A program made the position numbers and the translations under genes. Shown piece by piece: positions 6,953-13,269 of a stretch of DNA of 25,846 bases. How positions within the stretch are numbered: the first letter of the stretch is position 1; every line of letters begins with the position of its first letter. The notes below the pieces were generated by a model. That model worked only from the letters and a program-made list of their open reading frames with translations, was not told where the DNA came from and did not search any database. This DNA is from a virus, in the IMG/VR virus record IMGVR_UViG_3300025813_000022, positions 1 to 25,846 of that record; one strand, given 5' to 3'.

Positions 6953-7270
6953 ATGAGCTTATCTGGCGTAAAAAAAAGAGACGCGGTATTGCGGGACGAG
7001 TTATCAGAAAAGGAGTTCTTGGCGTTGTGGCCGGCAAACAGGAACCTCAACGAGGCGGTCGACAGCATAGAGAGCAAGGCATCCCGGGTAGGCAAGGCTG
7101 GCCATGAGTTGCTTGGCGTCAGGACCAGCGTTCGCAATCACCTGTTATGGATGGCCGAGCGGCAATTCAGCATTGACCATACCAAACTGAGCGAAAACCA
7201 CATCATGTCGCTGTTGGAGAGTTGTCGACTGACAATCGATTACAACCGGCTCATGAAGTGCATCGGATGA
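6953..7270 (+). CDS. Hypothetical protein, 105 residues
   Basis: A helical protein with no recognised domain. The N terminus is mixed-charge (KKRDAVLRDELSEKEFLALW), and the centre (VRNHLLWMAERQFSIDHTKL) suggests a packed helical bundle. The SD AAGGAGAG lies five to eight bases before ATG 6953, one of the strongest in the early operon, without a CACCACA box. The gene ends in an ATGA overlap with the next. Confidence 0.6.
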   Translation: MSLSGVKKRDAVLRDELSEKEFLALWPANRNLNEAVDSIESKASRVGKAGHELLGVRTSVRNHLLWMAERQFSIDHTKLSENHIMSLLESCRLTIDYNRLMKCIG

Positions 7271-7491
7271 CCGATTTAACTGAAACCTTCGCCAAGCTGG
7301 CTGAACGGGAGCAGGCGGTTAAGGTACGCGCAGCCGACGAACGCCGTCGAAGGGTGGAGGAGCTGCAGCGGTTCCTGTCGGTGCTTACGCCGAAGGAGCG
7401 AAAATTCCTCGATGACCTCAAGAGCGAGTTCGGTACCGTCTACTTCCAAAGAATAACCTTCAACGAGGGACCTCACCATGATGACACCTGA
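7267..7491 (+). CDS. Small coiled-coil protein, 74 residues
   Basis: The start overlaps the previous stop (ATGA at 7267-7270). An upstream in-frame ATG at 7222 would sit inside the neighbour without an SD. Residues 1-50 are a charged helix (FAKLAEREQAVKVRAADERR, then RRVEELQRFLSVLTPKERKF), probably a coiled coil, ending in an acidic and His-containing tail. It overlaps the next gene by 14 bases. Function unknown. Confidence 0.55.
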   Translation: MTDLTETFAKLAEREQAVKVRAADERRRRVEELQRFLSVLTPKERKFLDDLKSEFGTVYFQRITFNEGPHHDDT

Positions 7492-8002
7492 GCAAGTAAA
7501 AGAATTGCAGCTGGCGTGGGACACCGCCCTGCTGAAAGCGTGGCGCGATGATATCAAGTTCGGGCACCTGATGTATCGGTTCTGTACCGAGGTAAAGCTG
7601 GTGTACGGCATCGATCTTCCGGCGGAAGTTGAAGCGGAAGGAAGGAAGGGTATCGCCCGGTACCTGCATCGGAGAGGATTGAAGCGTATCGGTCACGACG
7701 GGCGGTTTCGGTGCGGTGGGACACGCCGTCCGGTGCGCGCCTTCGTGCATGATTATCTGAGCCCGCTAAGTAATGTTTTGTGGGACGGTGAGATACAGGA
7801 TACCGAAACACTGCTCGATATCATGCACGGCCTGTCGACCACGAAAACACGGTCTGCAGCAAACGAGTCGGTAGTCATTTCCAGAATGAGGCGCGGCATC
7901 AGGAACTCGGTTGTTGAGTCGGTCCTCTTGTACAACAGGAACAGGCGACCAACCCGGGGCGATAAGTGGGGAACAACCAAGGCCGTTAGGGGGAAGGGGT
8001 AG
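7478..8002 (+). CDS. Hypothetical basic protein, 174 residues
   Basis: This starts at the first of two adjacent Met codons, with GAGGGA seven bases upstream, inside the end of the previous gene. The N-terminal half is helical (PEQVKELQLAWDTALLKAW). The C-terminal 60 residues are rich in Arg and Lys (RMRRGIRNSVVESVLLYNRN, then a basic tail), suggesting nucleic acid contact. No family recognised. Confidence 0.55.
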   Translation: MMTPEQVKELQLAWDTALLKAWRDDIKFGHLMYRFCTEVKLVYGIDLPAEVEAEGRKGIARYLHRRGLKRIGHDGRFRCGGTRRPVRAFVHDYLSPLSNVLWDGEIQDTETLLDIMHGLSTTKTRSAANESVVISRMRRGIRNSVVESVLLYNRNRRPTRGDKWGTTKAVRGKG

Positions 8003-8005
8003 GCC

Positions 8006-8338
8006 ATGCCTGAGTTCTGCTATCACATTCAGCGGCGTGGATCCGGGGTTTATCTCACCCGCAACGTGAGGACTGTCGAGATACCCGTTTCCCCGCGCCT
8101 CGATCTGGAAAACCACAGCCCGACCGGTCTGGAGTATGGCTACCCCGGGTCCGGGCCGGCGCAACTGGCGCTTGCCGTGCTGGCTGACTACCTGCACGAC
8201 GACCGGCGCGCCTTGGACCTTCACCAAGAATACAAGTTCGATGTAATCGCCAAGCTGGATCAAAACCAGCCGCGGCACACCATAACAACCGCAAGTCTCG
8301 ACGAGTGGTTGTCTCACCACAAACCCGAAGAGGACTGA
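8006..8338 (+). CDS. DUF6166-like protein
   Basis: A 110-residue protein with a beta-rich first half (RGSGVYLTRNVRTVEIPVSP, about 11-30) and the stretch GYPGSGPAQLALAVLADYL (about 45-63), typical of DUF6166 proteins in phages, plasmids and integrative elements. That family has no established function. It is preceded by AGGGG a few bases before ATG and lies three bases after the previous gene. Its 3' end carries the TCACCACA box (8314-8321) serving the next gene. Confidence 0.6.
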   Translation: MPEFCYHIQRRGSGVYLTRNVRTVEIPVSPRLDLENHSPTGLEYGYPGSGPAQLALAVLADYLHDDRRALDLHQEYKFDVIAKLDQNQPRHTITTASLDEWLSHHKPEED

Positions 8339-8342
8339 CGCT

Positions 8343-8732
8343 ATGATGGAGCAATTCGACAGAGTAGAGCCTGTAGACGGTATCCCCGGCAGCCCGGACG
8401 TTCCGCTGATCACCCAAAAGCAACTCAACCACTTTACCGATAAGCTGGCAAACACCAGCTGGAACGGCAAGCGCGGCGACGAAGAGCGGTACCTGTCGCT
8501 GCAGATCAAGTATCTGACCATGGCGCTGCTGCTGTATCCACCAAGGGATCCGGATGCTTACGAGCGAAGGGAGAGAACGCTGCGCACCCTGTTCAATCGG
8601 CTATCTGCCGTGCGCGAGCGGATCCGGGATCACGCCAAACAGGTGGAGAAGTTGCGGATCCGGGAAGAGGGGCAGAATCGATTCCGGACGGTGCCGGCCT
8701 CCCCGGTGGGTCTGGCCGAGGTTGAATACTAG
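8343..8732 (+). CDS. Hypothetical protein, 129 residues
   Basis: This is the last gene of the early rightward operon. Residues about 25-105 are helical and highly charged (ERRERTLRTLFNRLSAVRER near 75-94), with a possible coiled coil, and contain no recognised motif. The leader has TCACCACA (8314-8321) and an AGAGGA SD about ten bases before ATG. It is followed by the two-hairpin element that closes the operon. Confidence 0.6.
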   Translation: MMEQFDRVEPVDGIPGSPDVPLITQKQLNHFTDKLANTSWNGKRGDEERYLSLQIKYLTMALLLYPPRDPDAYERRERTLRTLFNRLSAVRERIRDHAKQVEKLRIREEGQNRFRTVPASPVGLAEVEY

Positions 8733-8783
8733 GTCATATCACTTAGGTATTGAAAAGGGGACAGAAAATGGTACTCTCAATCC

Positions 8784-8838
8784 CACTATGGGGTTGTACC
8801 CCTTGAATAGTGAAAGGCCCCGGAAACGGGGCCTTTTT
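8784..8838 (+). ncRNA. Candidate two-hairpin small RNA or operon 3' end
   Basis: Two stem-loops stand back to back. The first pairs CACTAT (8784-8789) with ATAGTG (8807-8812) and GGGGT (8790-8794) with ACCCC (8798-8802), with a four-base TTGA bulge. The second is the terminator at 8816-8838. A weak promoter-like pair, TTGAAA (8750-8755) and TACTCT (8772-8777) with a 16-base gap, would start transcription near 8784. It may equally be just a structured 3' end of the upstream operon. Confidence 0.3.
8816..8838. terminator. Bidirectional rho-independent terminator
   Basis: GGCCCCG (8816-8822) pairs with CGGGGCC (8827-8833) around a GAAA tetraloop, followed by five T on the plus strand. Three A precede it, so a shorter U-run forms on the minus strand. 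It sits between convergent operons ending at 8732 (plus) and 8842 (minus), as expected for a shared terminator. Confidence 0.85.
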
Positions 8839-8841
8839 CGT

Positions 8842-9048
8842 TCATCTGATGGGTTGTCCACAACATCGGCATATTCTAACTTGCTCGATGCGCTTCACCA
8901 GTCGATGGACCGCGCTGACCTGCGATCCGGTGAATTCGGCGGCTACGCGGTAGGACCACCCCTTTACCAGCACCTTGTAGGCCGAGGCGGTTGCTTTGCT
9001 GCTGATCTGGAGCGCCTTAACGCGCTTGTCGAATTCGATCGGTGTCAT
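8842..9048 (-). CDS. TrfB/KorA-like DNA-binding regulator
   Basis: The 68-residue protein reads as a TrfB-type helix-turn-helix: FDKRVKALQI, then TASAYKVLVKGWSYRVAAEF (about 20-39), then TGSQVSAVHRLVKRI. In plasmid KorA/TrfB proteins the same pattern (a VLV-G element followed by an AA-G-S turn and recognition helix) binds operators and represses transcription. A CRCCGQ pair of Cys triplets ends the chain, possibly metal-binding. It is the last gene of the leftward operon, starting in an ATGA-type overlap with the gene before it, with GGAG about seven bases upstream. A KorA-like site was not found. Confidence 0.65.
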   Translation of the reverse strand: MTPIEFDKRVKALQISSKATASAYKVLVKGWSYRVAAEFTGSQVSAVHRLVKRIEQVRICRCCGQPIR

Positions 9049-9515
9049 CTTTTGTCTCCGCTTGGAACATCCGGGATGACATTGATAGCATACCCCGGGT
9101 TATTGGTCTTGAGTTCTCTGTAGACCGTCTCAGGGGCCGCTTTGGCGGTGTACGGCAGTGGTAGGGTTGTGGTGCCGAAGGCGCGATCCCACAGGGTCAT
9201 CAGGGGCTCGGTAACGGCGGTTCCAACCCACTTGCCATTGATCAGCTGGGCCACGATGCGGGGTTGCTCGACCGCGATCACCTTGGCGCCGGGGTTGCCG
9301 GCCTCCCTGAGTACCGCGGTCATGGCCCTTGCCATGGCGTCTGCCGGTTCCTTGCAGCCCACCCTGAATGTCTCGCCGTCAGCCCTGCGAACGTAATCTG
9401 CGGAGCCGTGAGGGTCGGATATCTGCAGGACAAACATCCCGGGTTGGTCATGCGGGACTATACTTTTTTCAGAGTGCTGGCCGTGGTAGAGTTTTTCACT
9501 GTCAGGATTCTTCAT
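9045..9515 (-). CDS. Hypothetical protein, 156 residues
   Basis: No family recognised. The N-terminal 25 residues are polar. Residues about 27-60 look beta-rich (GMFVLQISDPHGSADYVRRA), followed by a helix (EPADAMARAMTAVLREAG) and further strands. The leader is notable: box CACCACA directly followed by AGGAG, and both lie in a hairpin at 9521-9539. A larger hairpin (9542-9577) separates it from the gene before it. Its end overlaps the TrfB-like gene by four bases. Confidence 0.6.
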   Translation of the reverse strand: MKNPDSEKLYHGQHSEKSIVPHDQPGMFVLQISDPHGSADYVRRADGETFRVGCKEPADAMARAMTAVLREAGNPGAKVIAVEQPRIVAQLINGKWVGTAVTEPLMTLWDRAFGTTTLPLPYTAKAAPETVYRELKTNNPGYAINVIPDVPSGDKR

Positions 9516-9520
9516 TGTGT

Positions 9521-9539
9521 TCTCCTTGTGGTGAGGAAA
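9521..9539 (-). promoter_or_regulatory. SD-sequestering hairpin with CACCACA loop
   Basis: On the minus strand TTTCCT pairs with AGGAGA (six pairs, one a G-U), leaving the seven-base loop CACCACA. The SD lies in the 3' arm, six bases before ATG 9515. This matches the design of the leaders at 4852-4872 and 21027-21050. Confidence 0.45.
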
Positions 9540-9541
9540 CA

Positions 9542-9586
9542 GCCCCGACTATCCGTTTCTCCGTGGGTAGCCGGGGCAACTTTTTT
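9542..9586. terminator. Strong hairpin with plus-strand T-run inside the leftward operon
   Basis: GCCCCG-A-CTATCC (9542-9554) pairs with GGGTAG-C-CGGGGC (9565-9577), with one mismatch and one G-U, around a ten-base loop. AAC and six T (9581-9586) follow on the plus strand. This is terminator form for rightward transcription, although genes here run leftward. It could block antisense reading, or serve in the leftward mRNA as a stability or attenuation hairpin. Confidence 0.5.
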
Positions 9587-10211
9587 AGGTGGTGTGCAGA
9601 TTCTTGTGCACACCTGTAAGGGTCAGCAGGACAATGAGGTTGGAGTCATCATCCAGCCCCAAATCCTCGACGCACTGGTTTCTGGCCTGAATTTCCGCCT
9701 CGAAAACCCCTTCCGGCCTGTTCTGGCCGCCGTAGGCCACCGTCAGGTAGGTTCGCATCGGCGGGGTCATGGTCTGAATCAGGACTGTGTAGGGGACAGC
9801 GTTGTTGTTTGGTACAGAAATTTCTAGGTTGATGTAGCGATTTAGGTCATAGGCCGCTACCCAGCTGGAACCGCACGACGGGCATGATTGTTTGGTATAA
9901 CACGTCATCCCATCAATGTCAGGTATGTCACCATGAACGTCCCAATGGTTGCAGACCGGGCATTTTTCACCACCTAGCAATAACCATTCTGACGAGTTGT
10001 GTAGCGGGAGTTTCAGGCAGGATTCGCACACGACCATGCGTGTGATTATCTGGTTCGCGGTTTCCGGACTGTCATCGGTATCGACGTGGTAATCCCGTGC
10101 GTAACGGTGCTCCGATTCGAGAATCGGGTTGTCGCACCTGTCGCATACGGTTTCGGTGGCTGTCAGGCGCTCTTTTATCGACCTGATATCCATGTTTCGG
10201 TTTTTGCTCAT
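9585..10211 (-). CDS. Multi-zinc-ribbon protein, 208 residues
   Basis: Three cysteine groups suggest two or more zinc ribbons: C23-x2-C26 with C62-x2-C65, then C84-x2-C87 with C110-x2-C113 (C104 is also present). The knuckles read CDRC, CESC, CPVC and CPSCG. The C-terminal 80 residues are beta/alpha with no recognised motif. Zinc ribbons of this kind mediate nucleic acid or protein contact. ATG 10211 follows CGGAG and a CACCACA box, so it is preferred over the internal Met at 10193. It is the longest gene of the leftward operon. Confidence 0.65.
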   Translation of the reverse strand: MSKNRNMDIRSIKERLTATETVCDRCDNPILESEHRYARDYHVDTDDSPETANQIITRMVVCESCLKLPLHNSSEWLLLGGEKCPVCNHWDVHGDIPDIDGMTCYTKQSCPSCGSSWVAAYDLNRYINLEISVPNNNAVPYTVLIQTMTPPMRTYLTVAYGGQNRPEGVFEAEIQARNQCVEDLGLDDDSNLIVLLTLTGVHKNLHTT

Positions 10212-10242
10212 TGTGGTATCTCCGGTTGTGGTGTGGATGGTC

Positions 10243-10509
10243 TTACCGCTTTGGCAGGTGCTTGATTAACGCTCGCAGCGCCGGCATGTCTTTGTCGTAC
10301 CTGAATTTTTCGATCACAGTGCTGCCTTTTGCCTTGACCATCACCATGTCATTCTTGAATTCAAACTCCATGGCGATGATGGGCTTCAAGCCGTCCATGA
10401 TGTACAGGGTTCCGCTGTTCTGGAAGTCGAAATTGACTACCAGCTCCATGCCGTTTATTTGAACCTCGGTGTCGAGGGCCTCAAGGATGTGTTCTTGCAT
10501 TGATTTCAT
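10243..10509 (-). CDS. Hypothetical protein, 88 residues
   Basis: The start at 10509 follows AGGAG by seven bases and an ACCACA box; a longer in-frame start at 10548 overlaps the preceding gene and lacks an SD. The protein opens with a helix (MQEHILEALDTEVQING), then several beta strands (GMELVVNFDFQNSGTLYIMD), ending with a basic helix (MPALRALIKHLPKR). No family recognised. Confidence 0.6.
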   Translation of the reverse strand: MKSMQEHILEALDTEVQINGMELVVNFDFQNSGTLYIMDGLKPIIAMEFEFKNDMVMVKAKGSTVIEKFRYDKDMPALRALIKHLPKR

Positions 10510-10513
10510 GGCA

Positions 10514-10966
10514 TTACTCCTGTGGTTGGCGTTGCTTGTGTTGATCACCGGGGCGGCTTTCGTACTGAACAGCCCGCTTGGTTAGGTACCCAACCCCGAG
10601 CTTTGCGCCATCGGCGCGGGCCCAAAGGTGGAACTGGTTAGCCACATCCAGCAGGCGAGACTCTGCAGGGTAAAGTTCAAGCGCCTCGGCCTCCGGGCCG
10701 AGTAGCTGGTTCTTAATCTCCTGCAGGTCCCGCCAGTCGTGGATGGGTTGCTTGTCGTTTCGCTTGATGGACAGGTGGATCCACCCCGGGCAGTCGTTCT
10801 GGTCGACGGCTACCGTGTACAGGTCATTCTTGAACACGGCATCCTGTTTAAGCCGCCGCCACTGGCGCTTGGCATCGGATACCGAGCAGCCGTGGCGGTT
10901 GATCAGGTCGGAGAGGAACTGCCGCCGGGGCGGTATCCTCCGGGTTGCAGGCGCGAGGGGCTTCAT
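10514..10966 (-). CDS. DUF7694-like conserved phage protein
   Basis: The 150-residue protein has a basic, proline-rich start (PATRRIPPRRQFLSDLINRH) and a central block recognisable from many phages: KNDLYTVAVDQNDCPGWIHL (about 46-65), SIKRNDKQPIHDWRDLQEIK, and EALELYPAESRLLDVANQFH with LW after it. This matches the DUF7694 pattern. The family has no established function. The start overlaps the previous stop (ATGA), so expression is coupled within the leftward operon. Confidence 0.65.
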   Translation of the reverse strand: MKPLAPATRRIPPRRQFLSDLINRHGCSVSDAKRQWRRLKQDAVFKNDLYTVAVDQNDCPGWIHLSIKRNDKQPIHDWRDLQEIKNQLLGPEAEALELYPAESRLLDVANQFHLWARADGAKLGVGYLTKRAVQYESRPGDQHKQRQPQE

Positions 10967-11268
10967 AGCAGCACCTTGTAGTTTGTCAGGACGAAGTCAA
11001 TGGCAGCGTCCCAGCCGGCATCGAACGCTACTTCAGACGCCTCTCTGAAACACAGCCTACCGAATCTGGGGCGATCGATAACCTCGGATCTGGCTTTGGC
11101 GCGCAGGTCCATGTCGCCATCGTTCCAGTGGCTCTCGTTGATCAGGACGGGCGTGAAGGGATCCTGTGGGGCGTCTTTGTAGGACATACGCGCACCTTCT
11201 AGGCGCGCTACACGCTGATGCAGCTGGTCGAGCTGTTCTTTGATGCTCATGTTGTCTAGCAGACTCAT
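10963..11268 (-). CDS. Hypothetical protein with N-terminal coiled coil, 101 residues
   Basis: ATG 11268 is chosen because CGGAG lies seven bases upstream; the open frame extends to 11544 but the upstream part is out-of-frame DNA of other genes. Residues 5-28 form a heptad-like helix (MSIKEQLDQLHQRVARLEGA). The C-terminal part includes FREASEVAFDAGWDAAIDFV, a helix seen in several small phage proteins of unknown role. In its leader CTCC and GGAG can pair around a three-base loop. Its end overlaps the DUF7694-like gene (ATGA). Confidence 0.6.
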   Translation of the reverse strand: MSLLDNMSIKEQLDQLHQRVARLEGARMSYKDAPQDPFTPVLINESHWNDGDMDLRAKARSEVIDRPRFGRLCFREASEVAFDAGWDAAIDFVLTNYKVLL

Positions 11269-11309
11269 GGTGATTCTCCGGTGGAGGCCATCCTTGGCCG
11301 TGGCGAGGG

Positions 11310-11489
11310 TTAGCCGCGGGGCTTGTAGCAGTTCAGCCCGAGGATTGCATCGGTACCCGGGATCTTGGTGTTCCCCGAGGTCGTGGCAATGATGGTGGTC
11401 TTGCCAGACTTCGAGGGACCGTGGTTCTCGGACAGGTCGATCTTGAGGATCAGGGTTTTGCCGTCCAGCTCGATATCGATGTTTGTCAT
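11310..11489 (-). CDS. Small conserved phage protein, 59 residues
   Basis: A frame from ATG 11489 to TAA 11312-11310. The protein is beta-rich, with a recognisable phage pattern: a charged strand (IDIELDGKTLILKIDL), then the SKSGKTTIIATTSGN block (about 26-40), and a hydrophobic end (ILGLNCYKPRG). The SGKTT run is not a Walker A motif because it lacks the preceding G-x4. The SD CGGAG lies seven bases upstream, after an ACCACA box. Function unknown, although similar small proteins are common in phage accessory regions. Confidence 0.65.
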   Translation of the reverse strand: MTNIDIELDGKTLILKIDLSENHGPSKSGKTTIIATTSGNTKIPGTDAILGLNCYKPRG

Positions 11490-11565
11490 GGTGATTCTCC
11501 GGTTTGTGGTTTGGGATCGGCTTTCGCCGGGTACGCCCCCTCACAGGAAGAGGCGTAGCCTGCGG

Positions 11566-11754
11566 TCAGCTTTTCTCGGTTGCCTTGTCCACCTTGTCGC
11601 AGAACGCAGCGCACTTGTCGCAGGCCGGCACTTCCCCAAGGATGGGGTGCTGTACTGTGGTGGTGTGCAGGTTGCGACAGCCTTGGAAGTATTGGCACTC
11701 CCCGGTGACGCGGGCGCGTTCGAGCATTTCGCGGCGCTTGGTCTGATCAATCAT
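11566..11754 (-). CDS. Small Cys-rich protein, probable zinc binder (62 residues)
   Basis: Cysteines at C20, C26, C45, C48 and C52 (the last group reading CDKCAAFC) suggest a zinc site. The N terminus is a basic helix (QTKRREMLERARV). It overlaps the gene before it by eight bases, and its AAGGAG SD lies within that gene, seven bases upstream of the start. No family recognised. Confidence 0.55.
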   Translation of the reverse strand: MIDQTKRREMLERARVTGECQYFQGCRNLHTTTVQHPILGEVPACDKCAAFCDKVDKATEKS

Positions 11755-12244
11755 GGCGCAACTCCTTGAGCGGTGTCGGGGTGAAATGCAGATCCAGCTC
11801 GACGCCGTTCTCGATCAGCTCTTGGATGCTGATGTAGCCGAGACTCGGGCCATACCCGATATCGGCCATGCCAAACGCCTGATGCTGGCCGGTGTCACAG
11901 GGATCCGCAGGGTCGCCCCTGTCCTTTTCGGTGATGTACCAGTCCATCCCGCCGCGGAAGTAGTGCAGGTAGGCAATAGCCTCATCGCCCTTGCCGTCCT
12001 GATCATAGGTTTTGGGCATGTCCTGAATCAGGATGGTGGTCTGGATGATCTGGTCGACGAAATGCCAGCCTTCCTCGCCCCGCAGGCCGCAGGCCAGTGC
12101 GAAACGCTCAGACTCGGGCATGAAATCCTTGAGGACGGCATTGGACAGGCTCAGGGCGGCGTCAATGTCCTCCCTCTTCGGCCGGCCGCGGCGATTGATG
12201 ACCGTGCTGACGGTGGGGCTGATTCTGTTGGGTACTGCGTTCAT
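11747..12244 (-). CDS. DUF2958-like protein, 165 residues
   Basis: After a polar N terminus with a basic RRGRPKRED segment (about 18-26), the C-terminal half carries blocks resembling DUF2958: AIAYLHYFRGGMDWYITEKD (about 89-108), QHQAFGMADIGYGPSLGYIS (about 119-138) and ELDLHFTPTPLKEL. DUF2958 proteins are frequent in mobile elements and lack an established function. The SD AAGGAG lies seven bases before ATG 12244, and a GNRA-looped hairpin separates it from the CACCACA box. Confidence 0.6.
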   Translation of the reverse strand: MNAVPNRISPTVSTVINRRGRPKREDIDAALSLSNAVLKDFMPESERFALACGLRGEEGWHFVDQIIQTTILIQDMPKTYDQDGKGDEAIAYLHYFRGGMDWYITEKDRGDPADPCDTGQHQAFGMADIGYGPSLGYISIQELIENGVELDLHFTPTPLKELRHD

Positions 12245-12257
12245 CGTTATTCTCCTT

Positions 12258-12275
12258 GCCCCGGTTGCCCGGGGC
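12258..12275 (-). promoter_or_regulatory. GCAA-tetraloop hairpin in a leader
   Basis: On the minus strand GCCCCGG pairs perfectly with CCGGGGC around a GCAA tetraloop, a GNRA loop known for unusual stability and tertiary contacts. It sits between the CCTCACCACA box and the AAGGAG SD of the DUF2958-like gene, taking the place of the usual zero-to-five-base gap. Confidence 0.55.
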
Positions 12276-12289
12276 GGTTGTGGTGAGGT

Positions 12290-12601
12290 TTACAGTTGCT
12301 CGAATTTGCCGGATCCGCGGCCGTTTTCGTAGTAGATCGAGGTAGCGCCAGCGTTCGGTGTGCCGAAATCATCCAGCGGCGCGAATAACGTCTCGTCGTC
12401 CGGGCCAAGGTAGAACCCGGAGTAGTACAGCTCGCCGTCGTCGTCGTACATCCTGAACTCTTTGGCCTTCGGGTGGCCGCTGATTTCCTCGGGGCGCATG
12501 GTGCAGCCGCGAGGACCGGTGGTGCCGGCTTCGTCCTTCTCGAAGCCGTCGGGATCCCTCTGGTGCAGGTGGTCTACTGTGATTACCCAAGCGTATGTCA
12601 T
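12290..12601 (-). CDS. Hypothetical acidic protein, first gene of the leftward operon (103 residues)
   Basis: ATG 12601 follows AGGAG by eight bases and an ACCACA box; the frame extends upstream to 13006, but that part lies beyond the promoter. The protein reads MTYAWVITVDHLH, then an EAGTTGPRG stretch, then KEFRMYDDDGELYYSGFYLG (about 52-71), a pattern I associate with small proteins of mobile elements. It is strongly acidic. No function is assigned. Confidence 0.65.
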   Translation of the reverse strand: MTYAWVITVDHLHQRDPDGFEKDEAGTTGPRGCTMRPEEISGHPKAKEFRMYDDDGELYYSGFYLGPDDETLFAPLDDFGTPNAGATSIYYENGRGSGKFEQL

Positions 12602-12628
12602 GGTGGTTCTCCTGTGGTGTGGTGGCCT

Positions 12629-12645
12629 CCCCCATAGAGTGGGGG
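12629..12645 (-). promoter_or_regulatory. 5'-terminal hairpin of the leftward transcript
   Basis: CCCCCA (12629-12634) and TGGGGG (12640-12645) pair around a five-base loop. The predicted start site of the leftward promoter falls at about 12645, so the mRNA would begin with this hairpin. A 5'-end stem generally slows RNase E/RppH attack. A similar C6/G6 hairpin stands at 13522-13551. Confidence 0.45.
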
Positions 12646-12651
12646 GGTTCC

Positions 12652-12680
12652 AATATATGACGTTCACATGATAAAGTAAA
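12652..12680 (-). promoter_or_regulatory. Strong leftward promoter for the accessory operon
   Basis: On the minus strand TTTACT (12680-12675) and TATATT (12657-12652) are separated by exactly 17 bases, matching sigma-70 at four and five of six positions. It reads into the nine-gene leftward operon. The divergent methyltransferase gene begins only 30 bases away; I could not find an equally clear rightward promoter. CGTTCA occurs twice here (12661 and 12685) and may be part of a control site. Confidence 0.65.
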
Positions 12681-12710
12681 CACTCGTTCAAAAAAATATC
12701 GAGGTTTACC

Positions 12711-13214
12711 ATGGGTGGAATAGGCTCACACACAAAACCAAACGGCGGGTATGACGAGTGGATAACCCCACCTGAGATAGTTTCTGGCTTGGGACCTTTC
12801 GATCTTGACCCGTGCGCAGCGGTAGGGCAGCCGTTCCAAACGGCAGGGCTGCAGTACACGATCGAGGACAACGGGCTTGATCGGCCATGGACCGGGTGTG
12901 TCTGGATGAATCCGCCATACGGCAAATCCACGGGGCTGTGGCTGTCCAGACTGGCCGACCATGGTGACGGTATTGCGCTTATATTCGCCAGAACAGAAAC
13001 CCGCATGTTCTTTGATTACGTCTGGCCCCGGGCAACGTCGCTGCTATTCATCGAGGGGCGGTTGCACTTCCACTATGTCGACGGTTCCCGAGCAAAGTGC
13101 AACTCCGGAGGCCCTTCCGTGCTGATTGCTTACGGGGAGCGCGCCGCCGACAGACTGGCCAACTCAAGCATACCCGGGAAGCTGGTTGTCCTTCGGGGAA
13201 GCAACGAGCCATAA
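12711..13214 (+). CDS. Phage DNA N6-adenine methyltransferase (Dam-like)
   Basis: This 167-residue protein transfers methyl from S-adenosylmethionine to adenine N6. The catalytic motif NPPYG stands at 67-71. DLDPCA (31-36) is the binding-side motif typical of the small phage-type N6A methylase family, and DEWITPPEIV (15-24) is that family's characteristic start. No target-recognition domain is present; such short enzymes usually methylate GATC. It may protect phage DNA from host restriction or mark packaging and replication. It is the first rightward gene after the leftward operon, and its start lies within a short AT-rich divergent region. The iteron cluster follows directly. Confidence 0.85.
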   Translation: MGGIGSHTKPNGGYDEWITPPEIVSGLGPFDLDPCAAVGQPFQTAGLQYTIEDNGLDRPWTGCVWMNPPYGKSTGLWLSRLADHGDGIALIFARTETRMFFDYVWPRATSLLFIEGRLHFHYVDGSRAKCNSGGPSVLIAYGERAADRLANSSIPGKLVVLRGSNEP

Positions 13215-13215
13215 G

Positions 13216-13269
13216 GGAGGACTCCCCGAGGGCTCGCGAGGGCTCGCGAGGATTCACCGAGCCCTCACA
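13216..13269. repeat. Second iteron cluster, upstream of the terminase genes
   Basis: Five units in tandem: GAGGACTCCCC, GAGGGCTCGC, GAGGGCTCGC, GAGGATTCACC and GAGCCCTCAC. They are the same family as the array inside the initiator gene (1644-1690), and the end resembles 1278-1297. Here the DNA is non-coding, so the repetition is not a protein constraint. Initiator binding, a second origin element, or terminase recognition are all possible. Confidence 0.6.

Noticed and set aside
8853-8865. GTTGTCCACAAC palindrome resembling a DnaA box
   Set aside because: A single site inside coding DNA of the TrfB-like gene, one base off consensus and far from the iteron array; no supporting cluster.
11416-11424. 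SGKTT in the 59-residue protein as an ATP-binding loop
   Set aside because: It lacks the Gly-x4 part of Walker A, and the protein is too small for a P-loop fold.
12602-13006. Upstream extension of the first leftward gene
   Set aside because: It would place the start beyond the promoter and within the methyltransferase gene. ATG 12601 has box and SD.
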